The notes under the pieces are model-generated. The model ran no database searches and was not told the origin of the DNA. It was given only the letters and a program-made list of their open reading frames with translations. The translations under genes were made by a program, and so were the position numbers. From Trifolium pratense (lineage: Eukaryota > Streptophyta > Magnoliopsida > Fabales > Fabaceae), in the NCBI RefSeq assembly GCF_020283565.1, contig NC_060061.1, positions 39,345,362 through 39,409,361 of the forward strand: DNA of 64,000 nucleotides, written 5' to 3'. Below, one piece after another: positions 43,645-55,475 of this stretch. Numbering within the stretch: the first letter of the stretch is position 1; each line of letters starts with the position of its first letter.

Positions 43645-44382
43645 ATTCTATGAGTATCAAACCAAAGAGCCTTCCCTGCTGAAATAAAATACTTATGTAT
43701 ATAGGCACCTAATAATTTGTTTTTCTTTTTGTAATTTCACGGACCACATAGATATGACTTTGTACTCTAAGATGATGGCAATAAAATAAGATTTAACATA
43801 TTATCAATAAAGTTATTATACTACTTATGTATTTAACATAGTTATTATACATAGGCACCTAATAACATCTGATGATTTACGTTTATTTTAAGTTTTAATT
43901 TGATAATTTACGTTTAAAACGTATCAATTTGATCTCTTACTCTTATTTTAAGTTTCAGTTAACTCATGTATATCATTCAAAATTTTGATTTTTTTTTTCG
44001 TGATTATGTTTAATACATTATCGAAATCTCTCTTGTAAAAGTTTAGTTTTTTTAACAAGAGATGAATTAAATATGAATTTTTAAGTTTTTATGCTAAAAA
44101 GTTAATAAATAATTCAATATTTTTAGGGGAGAGATTCATATAATATTATATAAACATGAATACAAAAAACTATTAATTAAGAAATTTGAAATTACATAAG
44201 AGTTGATTAAAAATAGGGACAAAAAATGATCACCGAAAATATTTGAAAGATTAAAAATTGCTGAAATTTTTTATATGGACTAAAACCGAAATTCAAATAT
44301 TTATGGGGAGCAAAAATTTTATTTAAACCTGTATAAAACATAGTAAACTTGTGTAAACAAAAAAAAAAACATGGTAAAGAAC
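43645..44382. other. Intergenic with a decayed inverted-repeat element
   Basis: Sequences such as 'aattttgatttt' and 'gactaaaaccgaaatt' near 43900 and 44280 form imperfect inverted ends of a MULE-like non-coding element also seen at 48932-49440. No gene. Confidence 0.4.
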
Positions 44383-44875
44383 GGGAGTGGTTATGGTGCA
44401 TAAGCTTTTTCCTTATGCACCATGCATAAATAATGAAAATTGCTTAACACCCCCCCCAAATTGCTTAACGCCCCCCCAATATACTTAGCGCACCCCCAGA
44501 TTTTCTCACACGCCCCCAAATTTTTCTCACGCGCCCCCCAAATTTTCTTGCGCGCCCCCCAAAACCATTTTTGTTGTGAAATGATTTCACATTAGATGTA
44601 CTTATAATGCCAAAATCATTTTACTGTCGAATGGTTTTAGAGTGTTGTAATCCAAAACCATTCTGCTTGTGGAATGATTTTGTGTGTTATTTATGTTGGG
44701 GGTGGGGCGCGCTTAGCAATTTGGGGGGCACTAAGTAAAGTGGGGGGCGATAAGCAATCTGGGGGGTGCGCTAAGTAATATGGGGGTGCATTAAGCAAAC
44801 TGGGGGCGCGCTAAGCAATCTGGGATATTTATGCATGGTGTGCATAAGGAAGACTTATGCACCATAACTTATGCC
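44383..44875. mobile_element. Mutator-type MITE with 9-bp target duplication and C-rich subterminal repeats
   Basis: Terminal repeats around ttatggtgcataag and its complement are flanked by gtaaagaac (44374-44382 and 44876-44884). Both subterminal regions carry about five copies of a 15-20 bp motif of the form ttgcttaacgcccccccaa, on opposite strands in the two halves. A 9-bp duplication points to the Mutator superfamily. Non-coding. Confidence 0.85.
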
Positions 44876-44884
44876 GTAAAGAAC

Positions 44885-45712
44885 ATAGTAAAGACTTAAG
44901 AGACACGACCAAACATAAATTTAAAATAATTTTGTTACTAAATATTTTAATAAAACAAGTATAAATGAAAATATGGTATCACCAATAAAAATAGGGTGAG
45001 TCTAAATAATGAAGTAAAAATATCAGTTACATAGAATGAGGAGTTTAAATAGTAATTTCTTTTTGTCAAAAAAATAGTAATTTCTTAAAATTTTGATTTG
45101 ACGATAAGAATCAAAGTGATGTACCCAAAAAAAAAAAAAAATCAAAGTGATTCATATGATCTACGCATTTAATTGAACTAAGCATAAGAACTTAGCAAAA
45201 AGTATGCTCTAAACTATCAAAGTAAGGAGATAAGGGTTATAAAAGATACACACAATAATTTATATTTGAGATTGATATTACTTGAGCTTGATATAGATCT
45301 GATTGTAAGTCTTATCTAAGATACATACACTTAAAGATTTATACAAAGATATAGTGTATGAGTGAGTGTATCGTTAGATTTGCTTAAGATGAGAATATAA
45401 TTATGATCTTTTAAATTTGTACTTTTAAGATGTGTTTGCTATTCTGATCTAGTTATGACTTGAGAATGGGCAATCTCTTATATTCTCATATGCTTTCATA
45501 TATATAATATAACTGTCAATTGACCGTTGCAAATGACTTAGAGAGCAAGCAATAATTAAAGTAGTCTTTGCTTTTGTCTTTTAAGTTGGATTTACGAATT
45601 TTGGATTTTTAGTGACAACTTTTATTTGTCACTACAAGTGAAATTTCTTGTACATAAATGAATGACCGGAAATTTTAGAAAAGGTTTTCTAGTACGAGTA
45701 ATGTATGAATTT
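44885..45712. other. Intergenic, no gene recognised
   Basis: AT-rich sequence without a convincing frame or a recognised repeat. Confidence 0.4.
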
Positions 45713-45845
45713 TGTTAAGAAGTCCTACATCGGTTGAGATATGATCTGACTAATTGTTCATAAACTAGAGGAAATCTTCACCTTACAAGCCGGTTTTGTA
45801 AGGATGAGTTAAGCCCAATACTCAATTCTAAAATGGTATCAGAGC
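45713..45845 (+). mobile_element. TRIM-like LTR with primer binding site
   Basis: Starts tgttaagaagtcctacatcg and is followed by tggtatcagagc (45834-45845), the classic initiator-tRNA(Met) primer binding site. Internal DNA continues to about 45960 without coding capacity. No second LTR in direct orientation was found, so the element is truncated. Confidence 0.7.
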
Positions 45846-46395
45846 ATCTCCACGATCCGTTGGGCCACCTGTTATCAGGTTTCCGCTATCGGGCCGCTCA
45901 CTGTTTATATCCGCGCCCCAAACCCAATATTTCTTAACAATTGTTGGGACGAAGAAGACCCAACACAATAATTCATTTTATCGTTATTGACCAACATTAT
46001 ATCAAGGGGGTTTTTAACGGAGCAAGGGAATGATTTAATAATTAATTATAATCATTAGATTAACATAAAATGGAGGGCATTGATTTAGTTACTCTTTGAG
46101 TCAATGTATTTCTCCTTTAAACAAAAATTATTAAACTTGTCAAAAAATAAAATAGAACGCATTAAATCAAATAAAACCATATTAAATTAAATTAATATAA
46201 CAATAGCAACAACAATCAGAGAACCACAAAACATCGATTAGAAAATTATCATAATACAGTACACTTTAATTTTCTCATTAATAAACCAATGCCCCTTAGG
46301 CTTATTTGATGTCCTTCTACATGTACTTGAGTTGACACAATATATTACTCATATCAGAGGATGTAGCATCTGCATTCTGCAATTAAATGCACCAG

Positions 46396-46992
46396 ACATT
46401 AAGCCTTTGTTGGGATGAAAAGAGAAAGGGAAAAGAAAGAAAGTAAGATGAAAGAATGTCAAAGGAATGAAAATGAGTAGAAAGTGAGATGATTATTTGG
46501 TTGTTTGGTATGAGAGAAAGTGAATAGAAAGTGAGAGGAAAGAAAAAGATGTATTTAGTAATTGACATAAATACCCTGGTATGAAAATGAGATATTACTT
46601 ATGCATTTATTTGTATAATATTTAAAATTATAAATAAGATATATTATTATATTATTAACTAAAAAAAAATGAGTTTTTTGACAAATAAAAATAAAAACAA
46701 AATTCTGTTGGTATATATAATCAACAGTACCTGCACATGTGGTACAACTAGTAGCAATGGTAGGAAAAAAAAAGTTTTAAACATGAGGGCACTTTTGTCC
46801 TCTTAACAAAAAATATGGTTCACTCTACCTTTCCTCCCATTTATGAGCGGAAACCATTTTACTGTGGGACCCATCAATATCTTTCTTTTCCTTTTTCATT
46901 TTCATTTGTTCCAAACGATGGAAGATTCCCCTTTCCATCCTCTTTCCCTTCCCTCACTTTCTTTCCTCTATCTTTCTTTGGAACCAAACACA
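46396..46992. mobile_element. Probable non-coding inverted-repeat element
   Basis: A purine-rich left part (gggatgaaaagagaaaggga) faces a pyrimidine-rich right part (ctctatctttctttggaacc). The ends, tttgttgggatg and the complement of 'ggaaccaaacaca', are loosely inverted. Superfamily not assigned. Confidence 0.4.
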
Positions 46993-48270
46993 GTTTCAAA
47001 TGACCCAATAAACAGGGACTATTAAAGTTACAAACCTAACATCCTCTAGGGTTAACTGTTTACATTAATTGTCAAATAACCGATTATTTCAAAAGTTAGC
47101 TGTTAGGATAATGCATATGACCACCTACCATATGCTTAAATTCCATTTTTTAATTAGAAAGTGAGGGGAGCGGGGATCAAACTCCAAACCACTTAGTCAT
47201 AGAGGCTTTGAAACCATGTCAAATAACTGATTATTCCAAAAACTTAAGTTGTTAGGATAGAACCACATCAATAGTTTTATATTATTTCTAACATTAATAT
47301 CCCACGTTTTATGATTGTATAGCTATTCCAAGTAATAAGTGACTCAATGAGTAAGAAGGACTGATCCTCTGGCCGCCCCTGAGGATTCATTATCATGAGA
47401 AAAGGAATAAACTACATTCATAATGTAAACGATAAAAATTAAATTAGTTATACCAGCTAATAATGAAAAGTTGAAATTAGATTAGATGCTAGGATGATAT
47501 GCATTGAATTACTGTATGAAAATTGTTTGTTAACCTGCCTTTATTTTTCATAAACGAGGTACCTTCGCGTGCACAAGGCATAGACCTAGTTTTGGAGTTC
47601 CATTGTGTAGGAGATCGAGGAGTGTTGTTGGTGTGTGCAAAAGCGCATTTATTAGGTAAATGAAGCTTCCAATCTAGTCACATGCACGAAGGAGTTGCAT
47701 GCGCAATTGAGCCTGTTTAAAATTTTACACCCTTCAATTTCTATCGTTTCCAAATTCGTGCGTGAAGCATGTGGCTCACTTGCACGACATTAGCCAATTT
47801 TGCAAACCTTTTGAGTTTTTGTGGCATCGTGTGCCCAATACTTTCATGTCGATTGTGGAAGCCACGCCTATTAAGGATGGACACATTCAGTACAACTAAA
47901 CTTGAAAATGACGATGATTTGAGAACAATGTTTTGTATATTCGCTCAATATCATTCTAAGGGACTGATTGACTTAAACGCTATATGTTGTTAGATTTTTT
48001 TCGTGATATTAAGGATAGTTTGGTTCATCCAGTCGAAGAAATAATGACGTGCATTATACCTGGTAAAGAAACAACGTCATCTAGCGGAGTCATCTAGCGG
48101 AGTGTTCATCCATGATATTTTATGTCTTTAATTTTAGCCTTTGAATTTCTATCTTTTATTACTACTGGTATGGATTATGTTGTTGTAGTATTTCAAATTA
48201 TGAATTCAAATTCAGATTGTACAATTCGAATGTGTATTATAACTATTTCGATGATGATAACGATGTTTCA
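46993..48270. other. Intergenic, no gene recognised
   Basis: Around 47060-47275 the phrase 'gtcaaataac(c/t)gattatt' occurs twice next to 'gttaggata', a repeat relic. A 74-codon frame at 47769-47993 has no recognisable similarity or gene signals. Confidence 0.4.
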
Positions 48271-48391
48271 AACCCACTTGGGTTGGTGCATTGGTATTGG
48301 CTTGGAACTTGGGAGTGTGCTCCTCTTGAGGTCTGAGATTCGATTCTCTCTGATGCCAATTTGAGTGGGCTAATTTAGCTTCTTAAAAAAA
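48271..48391 (+). mobile_element. tRNA-derived SINE (Au-like) with 12-bp target duplication
   Basis: Begins near acccacttgggttggtgcat, with an A-box-like region, B-box-like gattcgattctc and a short A tail. Flanked by aacgatgtttca at 48259-48270 and 48392-48403. Same family as the SINE at 54051. The Au name is a tentative memory match. Confidence 0.8.
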
Positions 48392-48587
48392 AACGATGTT
48401 TCACAAATTCACAATTATGACATGAGCAATAAATATTAACTATATGCGTTCGAAATGTACAATCCAGACAAATTATGTTCGGATTGTGTGATCTAAAAAG
48501 AGTAAATTTGTTAAAATAAAAAGAGTAAATTTTTCAAAGAAAGATATGTCATATGTTGTATTTTAAGCTGTGAAGCCAAAATCATAC

Positions 48588-48841
48588 TCCCTCAGTCTCA
48601 AATCTTTGGTCTTTTTACCTTTTTAATTTTGTCCAAATTTTTAGTCCTTTTAAGAAACCAATGCATAATTAGTGATGTTTTACCATTTGTACCCTTACTA
48701 AATCTAAAACGTTAATTAAATTATATTTTTCTCTTTCTTAATAAAGTAAGGTTAAAAATGACTTAACTTATTAATCTTTATTATTTTTTAATCTCTGTGC
48801 AAAACTCGAAAAGGACTAAAGTTTTGGGACGGAGAGAGTAA
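48588..48841. mobile_element. Stowaway-type MITE
   Basis: Inverted ends ctccctcagtctcaaatctt and gttttgggacggagagag with flanking TA. Non-coding. Confidence 0.7.
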
Positions 48842-48872
48842 TAATCATTAATCAAAAGACATATGTATTCGG

Positions 48873-48875
<3 letters not shown>

Positions 48876-48932
<57 letters not shown>
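48876..48932. repeat. (TAA)n microsatellite
   Basis: About 19 uninterrupted trinucleotides. Confidence 0.95.
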
Positions 48933-48933
<1 letters not shown>

Positions 48934-49440
48934 GTTAAATATGTTTTTGATCTTTATAGTTTCCTAGAATTTTGTTTAGTCCCTAAAGATTTTTTTCGCA
49001 CTTTTTATTCCTGAAGTTTTTTTCGTTAGTGTTTTTAGTCCATACTTTTAATCAAACTCTTGTATACTTTCATATTTTTGAATGATATTTTGTATACATG
49101 CTTATAATATTATAAGAACATTTCTAATAAAAATTTAGAATTTTTTAACCTAAGATGAATATTATTTATGAATTTTTATGTGCAACAAACTAAAAAATTC
49201 ATATTTAATTCATCTGTTGTTAAAAAAATTTAAACTTTTGTAAGAAAGATTCATATAATTTACTAAACATAAAAAAAAATTAAAATTTCAAATAATATGC
49301 ACGAGTTGAATGAAAAGTAGCGACTAAAAACACTGACGGAAAAAAACTTCGGGGACTAAAAAATGCAAAAAAATAAAAATTCAAAGACTAAAAACGAAAT
49401 TCTGAAAAGTTATAGAGACAAAAAACATAATTAACCCTAA
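48933..49440. mobile_element. Non-coding inverted-repeat element
   Basis: The left end ggttaaatatgtttttgatc and the right end (complement of aaaaaacataattaaccc) are inverted. The arms run for roughly 100 bp and contain 'tagtccctaaag' and its counterpart 'ggggactaaaaa'. It resembles common legume MULE-related non-coding elements. Confidence 0.6.
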
Positions 49441-49499
49441 AAAAAATCTATATTTACATCCCCTCCTCAAATTTCAATATGAATATAAATAAAATTTGA

Positions 49500-49745
49500 T
49501 GATTACAATTAGTTTCTTTATTTACCTGAATGGAGTGAGCATATAACACTCCTTGACGAGTATACACTTCTTTGAAACTTATAGAAATTCTATCTTATTT
49601 TTGTTTGGCCATTCTTTTTTTAAAATATTGTCTTATTACGCTTGCTTCACTTGTTCTATCTTTATGAATGGGATAATTAGAAATGAAGATGTCTTCTTCG
49701 TAAAAATATTTAAAGGGCAAAAAACCATTTTGCAACATATCAATC
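49500..49745 (-). pseudogene. Duplicated 5' leader fragment of a FHIT gene (NCR-C unit)
   Basis: Matches the FHIT-1 leader region (15860-16130): the 5' UTR donor context tttacctgaatgga, then ctccttgacgagtatac, then 'attctatctta'. No coding exon remains. Confidence 0.65.
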
Positions 49746-49756
49746 TTTATATAGTG

Positions 49757-49870
49757 CCTTTTTTGGTAGGACACCGGTGCGTTATATATGTATAGGGGTC
49801 GGGATTTGAACCCCGGTCATCCCAGTTATCCATTTAAGGGTAGAATTTCTAGCCACTAGACTACTTGACA
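49757..49870 (-). mobile_element. tRNA-derived SINE-like sequence
   Basis: On the minus strand an A-box-like tctagtggctagaa and a B box ggttcaaatcc are about 40 bp apart, with a tract of T/A at the ends. Target duplication not identified, so boundaries are approximate. Confidence 0.5.
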
Positions 49871-49951
49871 AAAAAAAATAATCAGACTTTTATGTAACTA
49901 AAGAGATTATGAATGTATTTTATTTTATATAATTTACCAACATATATATGG

Positions 49952-50240
49952 TTATTTAATCAAGGGATTTCTTCTGATACATAGACAAACATTGGTAGCA
50001 CACCTCGGTATAATAGGAGGTGGGCAAAGAGTTGGAGGACAATCAGAATCTTGAGAACATTTAAAAATTGCTGTAATGAAAAAAGAAAGAAAAATGTTAC
50101 TAGGATAAAATATTGTATATGAAGTAATTAAAGAAAATTTGCAAAGGATAAAAAGATAGTTTACCATCAACATTCCTTGTAACAAAAACTACAGAAATAA
50201 ATATAATCATAACATAAACAAAGTTCACAATTTGAGCCAT
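49952..50240 (-). CDS. NCR peptide gene C (two exons, 64 aa)
   Basis: Nodule-specific cysteine-rich peptide precursor. Exon 1 is 50240-50165 (MAQIVNFVYVMIIFISVVFV) and exon 2 is 50070-49952; the intron is GT-AG after Asn-Val-Asp. The six cysteines are C-x5-C-x4-C-x7-C-x4-C-x-C with LCPPPIIPRC. Exon 1 has the same length as in gene B. It sits downstream of a FHIT leader fragment in the same orientation, as NCR-A sits upstream of intact FHIT-1. Confidence 0.92.
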
Positions 50241-50324
50241 ATTTCTCTCTATGTATGTATCAAATATATATAATATGCACTTCATCATTTATAAGAGTTG
50301 TCTGATAGGATAAAAAAAAAAAAC

Positions 50325-50455
50325 TGCATGCTCTCTTTTATTGCATCAATCGAATAGTTTTTACTTTTATAAAATTGTAAAAACCCTTCACAAAATTAAT
50401 ATCATCATTAAATACCTCTTAAGTATATCAAAGTGTTGTATTTGTCCCTTCAACA
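50325..50455 (-). promoter_or_regulatory. Conserved NCR promoter block, gene C
   Basis: Minus-strand pieces gaagggacaaatacaacact, ttgatatacttaagagg, atttaatgatgatattaat and ttgtgaagggtttttac align with genes A, B and D. Confidence 0.6.
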
Positions 50456-50839
50456 CCTAATATAAAATCACATGAAAAACTTATCAATCATAAGAATGAA
50501 TTCATTATTTTTTTATACTAAATTTCCAGGCTATTTCTATTGTATAAGTTTTTTTTAATAAGCAAAAATTGAATTATAAGGAGTACAAGGGGTACTCAAC
50601 CCTTATAATTCTAATAGCAACTATTACATGCTAATAATGCATTTTAATGGATCCTTACATCAATCTAAAAAAATACAAGAAGACTTACTAGCTATTTTAC
50701 CTATAAACCAAAACCTTCAAGTTGAATTTTTAAGTTTGATCAATAATTCCTCGCATGAAGGTTTTATGATGGATAATTATGATTGAATTAATGGAAAGAT
50801 ATGTAGTAACAATAACAACTCAAATTTCTAAATATTATG

Positions 50840-51345
50840 TAAGAGAAGTTATTTATAAAACAAATGCGATCACATTTTATTGGAATTTTGCATTCAATTC
50901 TTTAAATAGTATTAAATATTTCATATCATTAAATATTTACCTTTAGGTAGGACACGAGTTCAGGTTCTCTCCATTTATTATCCCTTCATTTATTCTTCAT
51001 TTGGAGAGAGATAGACACATTAAGAATTAGTGGGACCCATTAAAAGTGGGTCCCACTAATTTGTGGACCCCACTAATTTTTTCATGTGTCTATCTCTCTC
51101 TAAATGGAGAATAAATAGAGATATAATAAATGGAGGGAACCTGAAACTCGTAAGACACATGTTAACATAACTCTTTTCCTAAACGAAAATGTTAAGGGCA
51201 CATCTTAAGAAGACAAATGTGGTATCATTTTATTGGAACTTGTGCATTCAACTCTTTAAACATTAAATATTTTATATCACTAAATGCAAATTTTATACTT
51301 TTACGTAGTTTAACATGTGTCCATGTTAACTAGCATGACCCTTTC
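50840..51345. mobile_element. Tandem/nested MITEs
   Basis: Two related segments (about 50850-50965 and 51190-51345, sharing 'cattttattggaa' and 'cattcaa(t/c)tctttaaa') flank a separate inverted-repeat element at about 50965-51147. Its arms contain ctctccatttatta / taataaatggaggg and a central tgggacccattaaaagtggg palindrome. Confidence 0.5.
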
Positions 51346-51507
51346 CTAAATTATAAAAGATATATTTTATTTTCATATTTAGTTGGATAAAATATTTATT
51401 TTTAGATGATGGATATTATTTGGTAAAGTCTAAAAAAGAAAAGTATTAGATAGAATGTGTTTTCAAAAAAAAATTAATAAATAAAGAAATTTTAAAATAA
51501 AATAAGT

Positions 51508-51769
51508 ACTCCCTCCGTCCCAAAAAGAATGACCCATTTTGAATATATGCACTATTCATATATATTGTTTTGACCATATTTTTCTACTAATAAATAAAAA
51601 TAAATATTAACATATAAGATGTTGTTAGATTCGTCTCGATGAGTATTTTCAAAATATCAATTTTTTATAATTTTTACTATTATACAATTAAAGATATTAG
51701 TCGCCAAAGTTATGCATTGGCATGCGTGTTTCGGTCAACTGGGTCATTCTTTTTGGGACGGAGGGAGTA
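51508..51769. mobile_element. Stowaway-type MITE
   Basis: Ends ctccctccgtcccaaaaaga and tctttttgggacggagggag are perfect inverted repeats flanked by TA. Non-coding. Confidence 0.85.
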
Positions 51770-52273
51770 TAAAAGAGGGTAGTATAACTAACAATTTGTG
51801 TTGTGGTGCAGTGGTTGAAATCAGTAAGACTGAATTCAAAGGTATGTGTCTCTGGAATCTTGAAATCTTTGTTTCCCAATGAAGAAAATGTGACAAAGGT
51901 TAATTTGAAAGTGAGAGGTATAAACATAATAAGGGGCTGTATTAGTATAAAGAAGATTTCTTTAAAAGCTTCATCAAACATACTTTATTTTAAGTATCAA
52001 GTATAAACACTTACGAGTATGTAAAGGAATATTTTGAAATACTTTGACAAAATTGATTTTCTGAAAGTTATAGAAATAGAGGACAGACAATGTACAATGT
52101 TAAAAAATTTCAACATCACTTTATCACTTTCCACCACTCCACATCATTTTCTCTTTTTTCCACCTAATCATTTAACTTTTACCCTCTCCAATGATTTTTT
52201 CATTCAACACTCTACTCCACCACTTTCTCTACCCCGCCATTTTTATTTCATATTCTTGTTTAAATTTAGGAGA

Positions 52274-52450
52274 ATGTTAACCTGTGCCCTTAAGGGCACA
52301 TGTTAAGAAGATAAATGTGGAAAAAAAAATTATTGAACTTGTGGTGTATTCAATTATCTAAAAATTAAATTCTTTGTATCATTAAATACTATATTTCTAT
52401 TTTTAGGTAGCTTAACATGTGCCTTTAGGGCACAAGTTAACATGACCCTT
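52274..52450. mobile_element. MITE nested in the Harbinger-like element
   Basis: Ends gttaacctgtgcccttaagg and the complement of gggcacaagttaacat are inverted. Related pieces lie at 51180-51345. Confidence 0.55.
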
Positions 52451-52751
52451 AAATTTATATTTATATTTTTATGATTACATAAAATTATAATTATCGATTA
52501 AAATTAAATTAAAATAATAAACACTTAACAATTTATTTTTTTAATAAAAACAAAATTTATTTAAATAATTTATACGATACAAATCATTTTAACTTAATTA
52601 ATTTAAAATACAACACACAAGTAACATAATTAGTACGATGCAAATAATTTGAAATGCAATACAACACACAAGCAAGATAATTAGTACGATACAAATAATT
52701 TAAAATGCGATACACACACAAGCAACGTAATCAGTACGATACAAATCATGT

Positions 52752-52934
52752 TCAATCACGTCCCATTACAAACTTTGTCCATATGTGATTCACTAAATCT
52801 GCTTGCAATTCTTGATGACCTTTTGGATCACGGAACTCGGATCTAGCACACACATGATTTACAAAAGCGGGTAACACCTCGGTCGAGTATGGTTGCGGTG
52901 CACTAGATCCACTTTCCTCAGATTCTGTGTCCAA
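52752..52934 (-). pseudogene. Relic of a transposase C-terminus (PIF/Harbinger-like)
   Basis: 60 codons ending GHQELQADLVNHIWTKF, which resembles the conserved tail (H-QL--DL--H-W) of plant PIF/Harbinger transposases. No catalytic region remains. Confidence 0.4.
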
Positions 52935-53389
52935 ATCAAATGAACCAAGTCTCTATTTATAGACAAAAAAATCATGAATTTTGGTAAAAAAATAAAAAAT
53001 TATTTTGCGATGAAATAATTGAGTTCAAAGTATTAATGAGATAAGAATCCGCCCAACCAATCAGATTATAACACGTGTCCCTATCTTCTTCTCTCTCCGC
53101 GTGAATTTGTCCCTCACTCTCCCTTTCGCGTGTGCTTCCCACACGCCTGTTTTGGCCAAATGAAATGAAATCGCGTGTCCCCTCCGTCAGATTTCAACAT
53201 AGTTGAAAATTTTCAACTCTTCTCTCCTCCACATCATCTTCAACACACTTCCTCCAATCATTCAACACTCTAAACGCTCATTCAACTCCTCATTAAACTC
53301 TCCATTGCACATGGTCTAATAAACAAGCTAGAGGCATGCTAAGGGAGAGCTTTCGAATATCAAGCTAGCTTTTTTCTCATTAAGTGTTT

Positions 53390-53740
53390 CACTAGAGGCA
53401 ATGACATTTCTTTTTTCCCTTTTTGCACATCTTAAAGTCATTTCATTAATTCTACTTAACTAATTAATTATTCTAGAGGAAATAATCTTGAGTCTCAAAC
53501 CTTTGAGGCATAACAAACACGTTAGATACGACACTAATACAAACACGTCGACACTAAAAATAATTTGAAAAAAATGAAATAGTTCCAGCAACCACATGTG
53601 TGAGTGTCAACCATTAATACATGTTGGATATCAGACACGCTTTCAGAGTGACGTGTCAGTGCTATATATATATATATTGTCATTATCCCTTGAAATGTAA
53701 ATGCAAAACATGGTAATCTTAAGAAGTCAATAAAAGATTC
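53390..53740. other. Duplicated FHIT 3' flank
   Basis: Matches 57757-58110 downstream of FHIT-2: catttcttttttcccttttt, the cacgttaga-acg-cact phrase, and cattatcccttgaaatgtaa. It shows that the FHIT fragment at 53740 came with its 3' flank. Confidence 0.75.
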
Positions 53741-54030
53741 CTATCTTTCCTGTCCTTCTCCAAATCAAGCTTTTCCTTCGGTTCCTTTTCCTTCTCATCA
53801 ATCAGAATCAATTTCAAACAGCGACTAAAGGATAAATAATAAAATAAACACAAGATTTATAACCAACAACATGGCCTTGAGAAAAGTTTGTATCTTACTG
53901 CATCGTATATCTTGAGATTCTTCTTATGCAGAAGGCACAACTTATTTTTTTTTTTTTTGTCAAATAGTCTAGTATTATTTACCTCAATGGAGTCAGTAAT
54001 ATTGTAACGCTCCTTGGCGAGTATATACAA
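53741..54030 (-). pseudogene. FHIT pseudogene fragment (exon 5 part, end of exon 4, 5' leader)
   Basis: 53741-53800 matches the exon 5 region of FHIT-2. 53871-53930 matches the intron 4 start and the exon 4 end (ttactgcatcgtatatcttg versus ttacggcgtcgtatatctcg). The sequence then jumps at a T-run to the 5' leader (tttacctcaatggagtcag, ctccttggcgagtatatac). Exons 1-3 and the catalytic histidines are gone. Confidence 0.8.
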
Positions 54031-54050
54031 GAACAACAACAAGCTGATGC

Positions 54051-54240
54051 AACCTACTTGGGGTTGGTCGAGTGGTGTTGGCTTGGGCCCTTGAAGTATG
54101 TTTTTCTCAAGGTCTCAGGTTCGATTTTCACTAGTGCCGATTTCGGTGGGCTAAGTCCATACAGAGCAAAAAAAACTCTGACTTTAAATGGGATCCCCAC
54201 AAGTGGGCGGTAGGATTGGTCCCCTTAAATAAATAAAAAA
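54051..54240 (+). mobile_element. tRNA-derived SINE (Au-like) with target duplication
   Basis: Begins aacctacttggggttggtcg, with a B-box-like aggttcgattttc and the phrase ggtgggctaagtccatacag. Flanked by aacaacaagctgatgc (54035-54050) and aacagcaagctgatgc (54241-54256), 15 of 16 matching. It is inserted in the FHIT leader duplicate and is longer than the copy at 48271 by about 70 bp. Confidence 0.8.
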
Positions 54241-54256
54241 AACAGCAAGCTGATGC

Positions 54257-55475
54257 TTGCATCTTGTTTTGGAACTTAAATTCCATGTCTTTTTTGTTTG
54301 GCCATTTTTTTAATAAATATTGTCTTATTATTACTTGCTCCACATGTCCTATCTTATGAATGCGATAATTAGAAATTAAGATAAGATGTCTTCGTAAAAA
54401 TATTTAAAGGATAAAAATGTATTTTTGCAACACATCTCTACTACTTTTTTATTAGTAATTTTATAGATTAAATTGAACAACAAAAATAAATACAAAAACA
54501 AAATTGACTATTTAAAACAAATTCTCAGAAATCAAAATAACTAATAAAAGAGACATTCAATTATAGATATGTTTGCAATTTCTATACATTTAAAAATCAA
54601 TGTGACAACGGATACTTTTCAAGGACCAAAATAATAGATGATTTCTCCATGTTTAAATATTTGTGAATGATATATATTATTGAATAAAAAAATTTACTTT
54701 TTGAGTTCATTGAATAACCAATATATTTATTATATATTATTTATTTGATATATTTAATGAACCTAAAATATGAAGGGGAAAAATTATAATAGAGACTAGA
54801 AAGAGTATTTCATGAATAATTAATTAGGTCAGCATTCAACAATTGCTTATAATCCTCTTAAAGCAATTAGAATTGGGATACCAACCCCTTTTAAGTTTTG
54901 ACAACACATAAACTTATCTAAGATCAAACCCATGTCAATTGCTTATCTCAAAATGTCCATTTTTTATTTTCTTCATTTTAAATGTCATTTTGAACTTCAA
55001 ACAACACTGACACAACATCTGTACACGTGACTACATTTAATCAGTTTTGCATTTTCAGATTATTATCAGTTTCAAAGACCAATGTTTGTGTTGCTATTAC
55101 ATTTTATGATGCATGCAAGAAATTAAAATAATTTTTTTTTGGGTAGTTTATTTTCCACCAAAAACAGTTCTGGAAAACTGACAACTAATCCCACACAAAA
55201 TTATAAAACGGAGAGATTTTACTTTCTTGTAAAGGAAGACACTTGACTTTTCATAGTCAATTATTACACAGAGAAACTAAAGAGATTATGAATGTATTTT
55301 ATATAGTTCAACAACAATTCCATGCAAAGCACTGGGAAATAATAAAAGAGTAAGTGCATTTTTTTATCACCAGTATTTGACTTACTAGATACTTAATCTA
55401 ATTCGGGGTCTGCCATCAAGTTGTTCCAACCCTCTTTCAATCGTAATTACGAAGATTAAACTGTGATTCTTCTTA
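54257..55475. other. Duplicated FHIT-NCR spacer
   Basis: Matches pieces of the 16000-16260 and 49600-49740 flanks: ttaggtcagcattcaacaat and gggataccaacccctttt align with 16175-16240. No gene. AT-rich. Confidence 0.6.

Larger units (their letters stand above)
52086..53316. mobile_element. Probable PIF/Harbinger-type element, internally deleted
   Basis: Imperfect 14-bp ends gacaatgtacaatg and (complement of the right end) gaccatgtgcaatg. It contains the transposase-like relic at 52752-52934 and a nested MITE at 52274-52450. TAA adjoins the right end, but the left duplication is unclear. Confidence 0.45.

Noticed and set aside
47769..47993. 74-aa frame
   Set aside because: No similarity recognised and biased toward chance openness in AT-rich DNA.
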